Notes: a model not told the origin generated them from the letters alone. 7,162 nucleotides of DNA from DATFPQ01 sp035264765 (GCA_035264765.1 DATFPQ010000210.1:1-7162), one strand, 5' to 3'. Positions 1 to 5,911 are shown, counted from the first letter of the stretch. A program made the numbers and translations.

Positions 1-362
1 GAGGCGAGGTCCTCCATCCGCAGGCTGGCCGAGTAGCCGAACTCGGCCCAGACCATGACGTCCTCGACGTCGTCCCGCGGCGGGAACAGGTCGAGCAGCG
101 TGCGCGCGGCGACGCCGTCCCACACGTTGTCCGGGACCGTCCACCGGTTGACGCAGTGCAGGTCGCCCCTGACGCGCGTGCGCGGCAGCCGGCACAGGGC
201 GGCCAGGTCGAGCGAGTGCTGGCAGCCGTCCGCGGTGGCCCCCACGACGTCGAGGGTCCAGGTCGCCGGCTTGAACCGGGGCACGGGTCCGTAGTGCAGC
301 ACCGGCCACCCGCGGGCTTGCCGCTGCCCGGGCGGCAGGGCGCGATCCTCCGCCAGGCTCAC
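1..362 (-). CDS. Sulfite-oxidase-like molybdopterin-dependent oxidoreductase, N-terminal part (3' end outside window)
   Basis: About 120 residues are visible, starting MSLAEDRALPPGQ from a GTG at 360-362. The order LPPGQ, then GWPVLHYGPVPRF, then TWTLDVVG, then RGDLHCVNRWTVPDNVW is the N-terminal half of the oxidoreductase molybdopterin-binding fold (sulfite oxidase/YedY superfamily). Cys70 in DLHCVNRW is the expected thiolate ligand to molybdenum. Small members of this family are roughly 200 residues and lack the heme and dimerization domains; the truncation hides whether that holds here. No Tat or Sec signal is seen before the domain, which suggests a cytoplasmic enzyme. The substrate is unknown. 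The start is supported by GGGAGG 9 nt upstream; an in-frame GTG 24 nt further upstream lacks such support. It begins 37 nt after the threonine aldolase stop on the same strand, so co-transcription is likely. Functional link to the aldolase is not evident. Confidence 0.85.
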   Translation of the reverse strand, partial: MSLAEDRALPPGQRQARGWPVLHYGPVPRFKPATWTLDVVGATADGCQHSLDLAALCRLPRTRVRGDLHCVNRWTVPDNVWDGVAARTLLDLFPPRDDVEDVMVWAEFGYSASLRMEDLA

Positions 363-371
363 GTCCGGAAT

Positions 372-377
372 CCTCCC
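372..377 (-). promoter_or_regulatory. Shine-Dalgarno site fixing the GTG start of the molybdopterin oxidoreductase
   Basis: GGGAGG on the minus strand lies 9 nt before the GTG at 360-362. It is one of the clearer ribosome binding sites in the window and decides between this GTG and one 24 nt upstream. Confidence 0.7.
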
Positions 378-399
378 AGCCGACCGCACTGTGCCGGAC

Positions 400-1455
400 T
401 CACCCCTTCAGCAGCCCGGCGAGGACGTCGGCCGCCCGCTGGGCGCCGTCGTCGTCGACGTCCAGGTGGGTCACCAGCCGCAGCGCGCGGGGTCCGAAGG
501 CCGACACGAGCACGCCGCCCTCGGCGGCTCCCGCGGCGATGTCCGAGGCGGTCCGGCCCCTGCCGGACAGGTCGAGCACGACGATGTTGGTGCGCACGGC
601 CTGCGGGTCGACGACGCCGGGCCGTGCCGACGCGCACGCCTCGGCGATCAGCCGGGCCCGGGCGTGGTCGTCGGCCAGGCGGTCGACGTGGTGGTCGAGC
701 GCGTGCAGGGCGGCAGCCGCGAGGATGCCCACCTGCCGCATGCCGCCGCCGTACCGCTTGCGCCAGACCCGGGCCCGCGCGATCAGGTCCCGGTTGCCCA
801 CGAGCACCGAGCCGACCGGCGCGCCGAGTCCCTTGCTCAGGCACACCGACACCGTGTCGAACAGCGAGCCCCAGTCCTGCAGGCTCTCCCCGGTGGCCAC
901 GCAGGCGTTGAACAGTCGGGCGCCGTCCAGGTGCAGGCGGACGCGCGTGCCCTCGACGCCCGCCCGCAGCGCCTTCGCCTGGTCGAGCGGCTGCACCGTG
1001 CCACCGCCGAAGTTGTGCGTGTTCTCGACCGCGATGGCGGCCGTCGAGACGAGGTACGGCCCGGCGTCGGGCTCCATCATCGCGAGCGGGACGGCGGCGT
1101 CCAGCCGGCCCCGTTCGCTCGGCCAGGTGCGCGTCGTGATGCCGGAGAAGACCGCGGCCGCCCCGAGCTCGGCCCTCGCCACGTGGGCGGTCTGGTCGCA
1201 CAGCAGCTCGCGCCCGGGCTCGACGAGCACCCGCAGGCCGAGCTGGTTGGCCAGCGAGCCGCTGCCGGTGAACAGCCCGGCCTCGTGCCCGAGCAGCTCG
1301 GCGACCCGCCGTTCCAGCCGGCCGGCGGTGGGGTCCTCGCCGTAGACGTCGTCCCCCACCTCGGCGTCCACCATGGCGTGCCGCATCGCCGACGTGGGCC
1401 GGCTGACGGTGTCGCTGCGGAGGTCTACGACCGGACCGCTCGCCGCTGCGGTCAT
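400..1455 (-). CDS. ltaE: Low-specificity L-threonine aldolase (PLP-dependent)
   Basis: A 351-residue protein, close to the family's usual length (about 330-350). It is a fold-type I PLP enzyme that cleaves L-threonine or L-allo-threonine to glycine and acetaldehyde. Visible landmarks in order: DLRSDTVSRPT (11-21), GDDVYGEDPT (34-43), His91 in the position that stacks on PLP, AIAVENTHNFGGG (140-152), LHLDGARLFNA (174-184) with Asp177 contacting the PLP nitrogen and Arg180, and CLSKGLGAPVGS (205-216) with Lys208 as the Schiff-base lysine, followed by RKRYGGGMRQVG (232-243). The ATG overlaps the upstream DAHP synthase stop as ATGA, so translation is probably coupled. The frame stays open far upstream, but residues before MTAAASGP are read out of frame through DAHP synthase and are not family-like. 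All key residues are intact. Stereospecificity (L-, L-allo- or low-specificity) cannot be read from the sequence. Confidence 0.93.
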   Translation of the reverse strand: MTAAASGPVVDLRSDTVSRPTSAMRHAMVDAEVGDDVYGEDPTAGRLERRVAELLGHEAGLFTGSGSLANQLGLRVLVEPGRELLCDQTAHVARAELGAAAVFSGITTRTWPSERGRLDAAVPLAMMEPDAGPYLVSTAAIAVENTHNFGGGTVQPLDQAKALRAGVEGTRVRLHLDGARLFNACVATGESLQDWGSLFDTVSVCLSKGLGAPVGSVLVGNRDLIARARVWRKRYGGGMRQVGILAAAALHALDHHVDRLADDHARARLIAEACASARPGVVDPQAVRTNIVVLDLSGRGRTASDIAAGAAEGGVLVSAFGPRALRLVTHLDVDDDGAQRAADVLAGLLKG

Positions 1456-2819
1456 CGGGCCGCCAGCATCTCGGCAACCAGGAAGGCGACCTCCAGGCTC
1501 TGCTGGTGGTTCAGCCGCGGGTCGCAGACGGACTCGTACCGGGTCGACAGCGCGTCCTCGTCGATCTGCTCGAAGCCGCCGAGGCACTCGGTGACGTCGT
1601 CCCCGGTCAGCTCCAGGTGCACGCCGCCGGGCACCGTGTCGAGCGCCGCGTGCACCTCGAAGAAGCCGCGGATCTCGTCGATGATGTCGTCGAAGCGGCG
1701 GGTCTTGTACCCGGTCGGCGACTCGAAACCATTGCCGTGCATCGGGTCGCAGATCCACAGAACCTGCCCGCCGGCGGTGCTCACCGTCTCCACCAGCCTG
1801 GGCAGCGCCTCGCGGATGGTCGGTGCTCCCATGCGGGTGATGAAGGTCAGCCGGCCGGGCTCGCGGTCCGGGTCGAGCCGGTCGATGAGCTCGAGGACGT
1901 CGTCCGGCTGGGTCTTCGGTCCGAGCTTGACGCCGATCGGGTTCCGCACGCGAGACAGGAAGTCGACGTGCGCGCCGTCGAGCTGACGGGTCCGCTCGCC
2001 GATCCAGATGAAGTGCCCGGACACGTCGTACGGGTCGCCGGTGCGCGAGTCGATCCGGGTGAGTGCCCGTTCGTACTCGAGCAGCAGCCCCTCGTGGCTG
2101 GCGTAGAAATCCACGGTGCGCAGGGCTTCGAAGTCGGCGCCCGCGGCGACCATGAACCGCATCGCCTTGTCGATGTCGCGCGCCATGACCTCGTAGCGGG
2201 CGTCCGCCGTGTTGCCGATGAAGCCCTTGTTCCACTCGTGCACCAGGCGCAGGTCGGCGTAGCCGCCCTTGGTGAACGCGCGGATGAGGTTCAGGGTGGA
2301 GCTGCTGGCGTTGTAGGCCCGCAGGAGCCGCTGGGGGTCGTGCCGACGGCTCTCGGGCGTGAAGGCGTAGTCGTTGACGGCGTCGCCGCGGTACGCCGGC
2401 AGGGTGACGCCCTCCCGCGTCTCGAAGTCGCTGGTGCGCGGCTTGGCGAACTGGCCGGCCATGCGGCCCAGCTTCACGACCGGGACCCCGGCGCCGTACG
2501 TCAGCACGACCGCCATCTGCAGGATCGTCTTGATCCGGTCCCGGATGTTGTCGGCCGTGGTGCCGGTGAAGGTCTCGGCGCAGTCGCCGCCCTGCAGTAC
2601 GAAGGCCTCGCCGCGCGCGGCGGCCGCCAGCCGCTCACGCAGCTCGTCACACTCGCCCGCGAACACCAGCGGCGGCATGGACCGCAGCGTGGCGAGCGCG
2701 GCGGCGAGCTCATCGGCAGCGGCATACTGGGGCTGCTGGGCGGCGGGGAGGTCCCGCCAGGCGTCCAGTCCCACCGCGGTCGAGGGCTGCACCACCACGT
2801 TCTCCAGGTTCGTGCTCAC
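1452..2819 (-). CDS. aroG: Class II 3-deoxy-D-arabino-heptulosonate 7-phosphate (DAHP) synthase
   Basis: A 455-residue cytoplasmic enzyme that condenses phosphoenolpyruvate and erythrose 4-phosphate to DAHP, the entry step of the shikimate pathway. It aligns end to end with what I recall of Mycobacterium tuberculosis AroG (type II, about 462 aa). Metal ligands appear intact: Cys80 in LQGGDCAETF, His361 in CDPMHGN, Glu403 in HLELTG, Asp433 in CDPRLN. Substrate-binding blocks KLGRMAGQFAKPR (116-128), WIGERTRQLDGAH (272-284) and GVKLGPKTQP (296-305) are present. The GTG start at 2817-2819 gives MSTNLENVVV. It has no Shine-Dalgarno but a TACCCT box 6 nt upstream, so the mRNA is probably leaderless. 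An in-frame ATG at 2898-2900 would add 27 residues that look non-coding. The gene follows a phosphofructokinase by 83 nt and overlaps ltaE at its stop. In Streptomyces the orthologue is often named aroH. Feedback regulation cannot be inferred. Confidence 0.96.
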   Translation of the reverse strand: MSTNLENVVVQPSTAVGLDAWRDLPAAQQPQYAAADELAAALATLRSMPPLVFAGECDELRERLAAAARGEAFVLQGGDCAETFTGTTADNIRDRIKTILQMAVVLTYGAGVPVVKLGRMAGQFAKPRTSDFETREGVTLPAYRGDAVNDYAFTPESRRHDPQRLLRAYNASSSTLNLIRAFTKGGYADLRLVHEWNKGFIGNTADARYEVMARDIDKAMRFMVAAGADFEALRTVDFYASHEGLLLEYERALTRIDSRTGDPYDVSGHFIWIGERTRQLDGAHVDFLSRVRNPIGVKLGPKTQPDDVLELIDRLDPDREPGRLTFITRMGAPTIREALPRLVETVSTAGGQVLWICDPMHGNGFESPTGYKTRRFDDIIDEIRGFFEVHAALDTVPGGVHLELTGDDVTECLGGFEQIDEDALSTRYESVCDPRLNHQQSLEVAFLVAEMLAAR

Positions 2820-2825
2820 CCAGCC

Positions 2826-2831
2826 AGGGTA
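2826..2831 (-). promoter_or_regulatory. Predicted -10 element of a leaderless promoter for the DAHP synthase gene
   Basis: TACCCT on the minus strand fits the actinobacterial TANNNT -10 consensus and ends 6 nt before the GTG at 2817-2819, so transcription would begin at or next to the start codon. No convincing -35 is seen 17 nt upstream (TCCGCC), and no ribosome binding site precedes the GTG, which supports a leaderless reading. It would allow DAHP synthase and the genes after it to be expressed apart from the phosphofructokinase. Confidence 0.55.
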
Positions 2832-2860
2832 GGTGGCGGGGTTGGCGCGGCGGACGCCCG

Positions 2861-2896
2861 GTCCGGATGACGGACGTCGGGCGCCGCCGGCGCGCC
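2861..2896 (-). other. Two small GC hairpins in the gap between phosphofructokinase and DAHP synthase
   Basis: The 83-nt gap holds GTCCG/CGGAC arms (2861-2865 and 2871-2875, loop of 5) and GGCGC/GCGCC arms (2880-2884 and 2892-2896, loop of 7), lying just after the phosphofructokinase stop. They could weakly terminate or attenuate the upstream transcript, but the stems are only 5 bp and there is no T tract, and short GC palindromes are common at this base composition. Confidence 0.25.
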
Positions 2897-2902
2897 ACAT
2901 CC

Positions 2903-3928
2903 TCAGCCGAAGAAGACCTGCGCCTCGGCGTACCGCTCGAGCGGCACGGTCTTCAGCTCCGCGGTCGCCTCCGCGAGCGGCACCCGCACGATGTCCGTGC
3001 CGCGCAGGGCGACCATCTTCCCGAAGTCCCGCTCGTGCACGGCGTCGATGGCGTGCAGGCCGAACCGGGTCGACAGCACGCGGTCGTAGGCCGTCGGCGT
3101 CCCACCGCGCTGCACGTGCCCGAGGACCACCGCCCGCGACTCCTCGCCGGTGCGGCGCTCGATCTCCTCCGCCAGCCAGGTGCCGATGCCACCGAGCCGC
3201 ACGTGCCCGAACGCGTCCGTCTCGCCGGCGACGAGCACCTCGGCACCGCCCTTCGGCGTCGCGCCCTCGGCGACGACGAGGATCGGCGCGTACTCCTGCT
3301 CGAACCGGGCCTTCACCCAGGCGCACACCTGCTCGACGTCGAAGGGGATCTCCGGCACCAGGATCACGTTGGCGCCACCGGCCAGGCCCGAGTGCAGCGC
3401 GATCCAGCCGGCGTGGCGTCCCATGACCTCGACGACGAGGGCGCGGTGGTGGGACTCGGCCGTCGTCCGCAGCCGGTCGATCGCCTCGGTAGCGATGGAG
3501 ACGGCGGTGTCGAACCCGAACGTGTAGTCGGTGGCGTCCAGGTCGTTGTCGATGGTCTTCGGGACGCCCACCACCCCGATGCCGTCGTCGGTGAGCCGCT
3601 TGGCGACGCCGAGGGTGTCCTCGCCGCCGATCGCGACCAGCGCCTCGACCCCGTCCTCGGCGAGGTTCTCGCGGATTCGGTCGACTCCGCCGTTCAGCTT
3701 GTACGGGTTGGTTCTGGAGGACCCGAGAATCGTCCCGCCCCGGTCGAGCACGTGCTCGACGTCGGCGGGGTCGAGCGGTCGGCTCACGCCCTCCACCGGT
3801 CCTCGCCAGCCGTCCCGATAGCCCACGAACTCGTGCCCGTAGGCCGTGACGCCCTTGTGGACGACGGCTCGGATCACGGCGTTGAGGCCGGGGCAGTCTC
3901 CGCCCCCTGTCAGCACTCCGATGCGCAT
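2903..3928 (-). CDS. pfp: 6-phosphofructokinase, probably pyrophosphate-dependent type
   Basis: A 341-residue cytoplasmic enzyme of the PfkA family that phosphorylates fructose 6-phosphate at C1. Visible blocks: MRIGVLTGGGDCPGLNAVIR (1-20, phosphoryl-donor loop), GGTILGSSRTNPY (64-76), AIGGEDTLG (99-107), GVPKTIDNDL (121-130) with catalytic Asp127, VVEVMGRHAGWIAL (165-178), VVAEGA (218-223) and GHVQRGGTPTAYDR (270-283). The donor-specificity pair is Asp104 and Lys124. In this family Asp at the 104 position marks PPi-dependent enzymes, while ATP-dependent ones carry Gly there (actinobacterial ATP forms read GGEGT). Nearly every block matches my memory of the Amycolatopsis methanolica PPi-PFK. 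If PPi is the donor, the reaction is reversible and can serve gluconeogenesis. The ATG at 3926-3928 has no Shine-Dalgarno but a TAGGCT box 7 nt upstream. Family assignment is very secure; donor specificity is inferred. The alternative symbol is pfkA. Confidence 0.95.
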   Translation of the reverse strand: MRIGVLTGGGDCPGLNAVIRAVVHKGVTAYGHEFVGYRDGWRGPVEGVSRPLDPADVEHVLDRGGTILGSSRTNPYKLNGGVDRIRENLAEDGVEALVAIGGEDTLGVAKRLTDDGIGVVGVPKTIDNDLDATDYTFGFDTAVSIATEAIDRLRTTAESHHRALVVEVMGRHAGWIALHSGLAGGANVILVPEIPFDVEQVCAWVKARFEQEYAPILVVAEGATPKGGAEVLVAGETDAFGHVRLGGIGTWLAEEIERRTGEESRAVVLGHVQRGGTPTAYDRVLSTRFGLHAIDAVHERDFGKMVALRGTDIVRVPLAEATAELKTVPLERYAEAQVFFG

Positions 3929-3935
3929 GGCGGGG

Positions 3936-3941
3936 AGCCTA
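3936..3941 (-). promoter_or_regulatory. Predicted -10 element of the leaderless phosphofructokinase promoter
   Basis: TAGGCT on the minus strand ends 7 nt before the ATG at 3926-3928 and matches TANNNT. The sequence between it and the ATG (CCCCGCC) has no purine-rich ribosome binding site, as expected for a leaderless mRNA. Any -35 would fall near the start of the divergent gene, and no good TTGAC-like match is seen. Confidence 0.55.
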
Positions 3942-3953
3942 GTCCGTCCGGGC

Positions 3954-3959
3954 TAGGGT
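3954..3959 (+). promoter_or_regulatory. Predicted -10 element of the leaderless DUF1028 promoter
   Basis: TAGGGT on the plus strand ends 6 nt before the ATG at 3966-3968 (spacer CACGGC) and matches TANNNT. There is no Shine-Dalgarno. Together with the minus-strand TAGGCT it forms a mirror pair, CCTAG at 3938-3942 and CTAGG at 3953-3957, within a 37-bp intergenic gap. Confidence 0.55.
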
Positions 3960-3965
3960 CACGGC

Positions 3966-4784
3966 ATGACCTTCTCGATCGTCGGCCGTGACGCAGAGGC
4001 CTTCGGGGTGGCCGTGGCCAGCAAGTTCCTGGCGGTCGGCGCGGCGGTTCCGGCCGTGCGCGCCGGCGCGGGCGCCCTGGCCACGCAGGCGCACGCCAAC
4101 CTCGCCTACCGGGCGGCCGGTCTGGACCTGCTCGGCCAGGGCCGCACGCCCGCGCAGGTCGTGGAGGAGCTCACCGGCGCGGACGACGGCCGGGCCCGCC
4201 GGCAGCTGGGCGTGGTGGGGCCCGCCGGGGCGGCCACGTTCACCGGCGAGGAGTGCATGGACTGGGCCGGCGGCCGGTCCGGCGACGACTACGCGGTGCA
4301 GGGCAACATCCTGGTCGGCGAGCGGGTGGTGGCCGCGATGGAGGAGGCGTGGACGTCCGGCGCCGGGCTGCCGCTCGCGCAGCGGCTGCTCGCGGCGCTG
4401 CAGGCCGGCGACGCCGCCGGTGGCGACCGACGGGGACGGCAGAGCGCCGCGCTCGTCGTGGTCCGCCCGGGCGCGGGCTACGGGGGCGACGACACCGAGG
4501 TCGACCTGCGGGTCGAGGACCATGAGGACCCGGTGACCGAGCTGCTGCGGCTGCACGAGCTGCACGGGCTGTACTTCGGCGTCCCGCGCGAGGAGGACCT
4601 GCTGCCGCTCGAGGATGAGGTGGCCGAGGAGGTGCGGACGCTGCTGGCCCGGCTCGGACACACTGGCGACGACCTGGAGGCCGCGCTCGACGCCTGGGCC
4701 GGCTCGGCGAACTTCGAGGAGCGGCTGCGTCCGGGGCGGATCGACCGGCTGGTGCTGGACCAGCTGCGGCTCGGGCGGGTCTGA
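3966..4784 (+). CDS. DUF1028 family protein with C-terminal peptidoglycan-binding-like segment
   Basis: A 272-residue protein opening MTFSIVGRDAEAFGVAVASK, followed by ALATQAHAN (37-45), FTGEECMDWAG (92-102), YAVQGNILVG (109-118) and GGDRRGRQSAALVVV (152-166), all typical of DUF1028. The family is uncharacterized but, as I recall, has an Ntn-hydrolase-like fold. In such enzymes the residue exposed by Met removal acts as nucleophile, which would be Thr2 here; that is inference. Residues about 215-270 (LLARLGHTGDDLEAALDAWA onward to ERLRPGRIDRLVLDQL) resemble the small putative peptidoglycan-binding domain seen at the C-terminus of longer family members. No signal peptide or membrane segment is seen, so a cell-wall role is not supported by location. 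It diverges from phosphofructokinase with a 37-bp gap, and translation probably starts from a leaderless ATG. The substrate is unknown. Confidence 0.88.
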   Translation: MTFSIVGRDAEAFGVAVASKFLAVGAAVPAVRAGAGALATQAHANLAYRAAGLDLLGQGRTPAQVVEELTGADDGRARRQLGVVGPAGAATFTGEECMDWAGGRSGDDYAVQGNILVGERVVAAMEEAWTSGAGLPLAQRLLAALQAGDAAGGDRRGRQSAALVVVRPGAGYGGDDTEVDLRVEDHEDPVTELLRLHELHGLYFGVPREEDLLPLEDEVAEEVRTLLARLGHTGDDLEAALDAWAGSANFEERLRPGRIDRLVLDQLRLGRV

Positions 4785-4799
4785 ACCGCTAGGGACGCG

Positions 4800-4857
4800 T
4801 AGGCCGGTCGGAGCGAGGAGTCGGCCGGTAGGCCGGTCGGAGCGAGGGGTCGGCCGG
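4800..4857. repeat. Two tandem copies of a 29-bp direct repeat between convergent genes
   Basis: Copy 1 is 4800-4828 and copy 2 is 4829-4857. Both begin TAGGCCGGTCGGAGCGAG and end GTCGGCCGG, and differ at a single position (A in copy 1, G in copy 2, in GAG(A/G)GTCGG after the shared start). Copy 2 ends exactly before the stop codon of the acyltransferase (4858-4860, minus strand). The near identity suggests recent duplication. I do not recognise it as a named repeat family. Confidence 0.85.
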
Positions 4858-4866
4858 TCAGCCGGC
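4822..4866. terminator. Candidate bidirectional terminator hairpins between DUF1028 and acyltransferase genes
   Basis: The repeat junction forms CGGCC-GGTA-GGCCG (4822-4835), and the second repeat end plus the acyltransferase stop forms GCCGG-TCAG-CCGGC (4853-4866), each a perfect 5-bp GC stem with a tetraloop. Both are symmetric and could act on either transcript. There is no T tract, but intrinsic terminators in high-GC actinomycetes often lack one. The convergent position supports the role; the short stems limit confidence. Confidence 0.4.
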
Positions 4867-5853
4867 GGCGCGCGCGGGAGGCGTCCCGTCCGGGTCGTCC
4901 GGCTGGACCTGTGGCACAGGGGTCTCGTCCGCGGCCGGCCCGCTCGCGGCCGCGGGCCGCTCGGGGGACGCCGGACCCACGTCGGCGACTGCGTCCTCCA
5001 CCTCGAGGCCGTCCTCCGGAACCGCAGCAACAGTCTCGGCACCGGTGTGCGGAGCACCGATCTCAGCAGCACCGGGCTCCTCGACACCGCGCCCAGAGGC
5101 CTCGGACTCCGGGGCATCCAGCTCCAGGACTCCGGCGCCCGGAGCCGGCGGCGCGAGCGGCTTGCCGCGCTTGGCCGCGGCCATCCGCTCCTTCATGTCC
5201 GCGGCGTACACGTCGACGTACTCCTGGCCGGACAGCTGCATCAGCTCGTACATGATCTCGTCGGTGATGGCCCGCAGGACGAACCGGTCGTCCTCCATGC
5301 CCTCGTAGCGCGAGAAGTCCAGCGGGGCGCCGATCCGGACGCCGACCTGGACGATCTTGGGGATCTTGCGACCGATCGGCTGCGCCTTGGCGGTGTCAAC
5401 CATGGCGACGGGCAGCACCGGGACGCCGCCCTCGAGCGCCATCCGAGCCACGCCGGACTTGCCGCGGTAAAGCCGTCCGTCCGGCGAGCGCGTGCCCTCG
5501 GGGTAGATCCCCAGGAGCTGATGTCGGCGCAGGACCCGTAGCCCGGTGCGCAGCGCCGCCTCGCTTGCCCGGCCACCGGTGCGGTCGACCGGGAGCTGGT
5601 CGGCGAGCCGGAAGAACAGCGCGGTGGCGCGTCCCTTGGCCCCGCGACCCGTGAAGTAGTCCGACTTCGCCAGGAAGGTGACCCGGCGGTCGAGCACGAG
5701 CGGCAGAAAGATCGAGTCCGAGAAGGACAGGTGGTTGCTCGCCAGGATCGCCCCGCCCTGGGCCGGCACGTGCTCCAACCCGGTGACCCACGGCCGGAAC
5801 AGCAGACGGAGCACGGGTCCGAGCACCACGGTCTTCAGCAACCAGTAGAACAA
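4858..5853 (-). CDS. PlsC-like 1-acyl-sn-glycerol-3-phosphate acyltransferase with acidic C-terminal tail
   Basis: A 331-residue protein that likely moves a fatty acyl chain to lysophosphatidate or a related acceptor at the inner face of the membrane. An amphipathic or membrane-associated N-terminus, FYWLLKTVVLGPVLRLLF (2-19), precedes the catalytic NHLSFSD box (40-46, His41 and Asp46). FLAKSDYFTG (60-69), then IYPEGTRSPDGRLY (116-129), the acceptor-binding motif, and PVLPVAM (145-151) follow. The PlsC domain ends near residue 220. The remaining 100 or so residues are an Ala/Pro/Glu/Asp-rich, low-complexity tail with no recognisable domain. The start is set at TTG 5851-5853, because AAGGGAG lies 6 nt upstream and homologues begin (M)FYW/FYY. 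The frame is open upstream to an ATG at 6019-6021, but those residues look non-coding. It is convergent with the DUF1028 gene and divergent from the hydrolase gene. Confidence 0.92.
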   Translation of the reverse strand: MFYWLLKTVVLGPVLRLLFRPWVTGLEHVPAQGGAILASNHLSFSDSIFLPLVLDRRVTFLAKSDYFTGRGAKGRATALFFRLADQLPVDRTGGRASEAALRTGLRVLRRHQLLGIYPEGTRSPDGRLYRGKSGVARMALEGGVPVLPVAMVDTAKAQPIGRKIPKIVQVGVRIGAPLDFSRYEGMEDDRFVLRAITDEIMYELMQLSGQEYVDVYAADMKERMAAAKRGKPLAPPAPGAGVLELDAPESEASGRGVEEPGAAEIGAPHTGAETVAAVPEDGLEVEDAVADVGPASPERPAAASGPAADETPVPQVQPDDPDGTPPARAAG

Positions 5854-5859
5854 CCGCCG

Positions 5860-5866
5860 CTCCCTT
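5860..5866 (-). promoter_or_regulatory. Shine-Dalgarno site fixing the TTG start of the acyltransferase
   Basis: AAGGGAG on the minus strand lies 6 nt before TTG at 5851-5853. This and the conserved FYWLL beginning favour the rare TTG start over upstream ATG codons. Confidence 0.7.
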
Positions 5867-5911
5867 CGCGTCCGACCGGTATCCGACGGTTCTGCCGCCT
5901 GTGTGGCGCAG

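Noticed and set aside
391..1986. Long plus-strand open frame (531 codons) antisense to ltaE and DAHP synthase
   Set aside because: It is fully antisense to two genes with clear motifs; its product has no recognisable domain and a composition expected from high-GC complementary frames.
400..2235. 611-codon reading of threonine aldolase extended upstream, as if a fusion protein
   Set aside because: The first 260 or so residues are DAHP synthase read in another frame; family homology begins exactly at the ATG at 1455.
1506..2870. Plus-strand open frame (454 codons) antisense to DAHP synthase
   Set aside because: It mirrors the codon pattern of the real gene, has no start signal or domain, and is explained by GC-rich third positions.
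2820..2900. ATG at 2898-2900 as the DAHP synthase start
   Set aside because: It would add 27 Arg/Ala/Gly/Pro-rich residues without family similarity and has no properly spaced ribosome binding site; the GTG at 2819 has a well-placed -10 box.
2867..3991. Plus-strand open frame (374 codons) antisense to phosphofructokinase
   Set aside because: It overlaps the whole phosphofructokinase gene and runs through the divergent promoter gap; no family resemblance.
4800..4857. CRISPR-like array
   Set aside because: Only two directly abutting copies with no spacers between them and no cas genes nearby; it is a simple tandem duplication.
3939..5117. Minus-strand open frame (392 codons) across the DUF1028 gene
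   Set aside because: It is antisense to a well-supported DUF1028 gene and passes through the tandem repeat; Arg/Pro-rich shadow frame.
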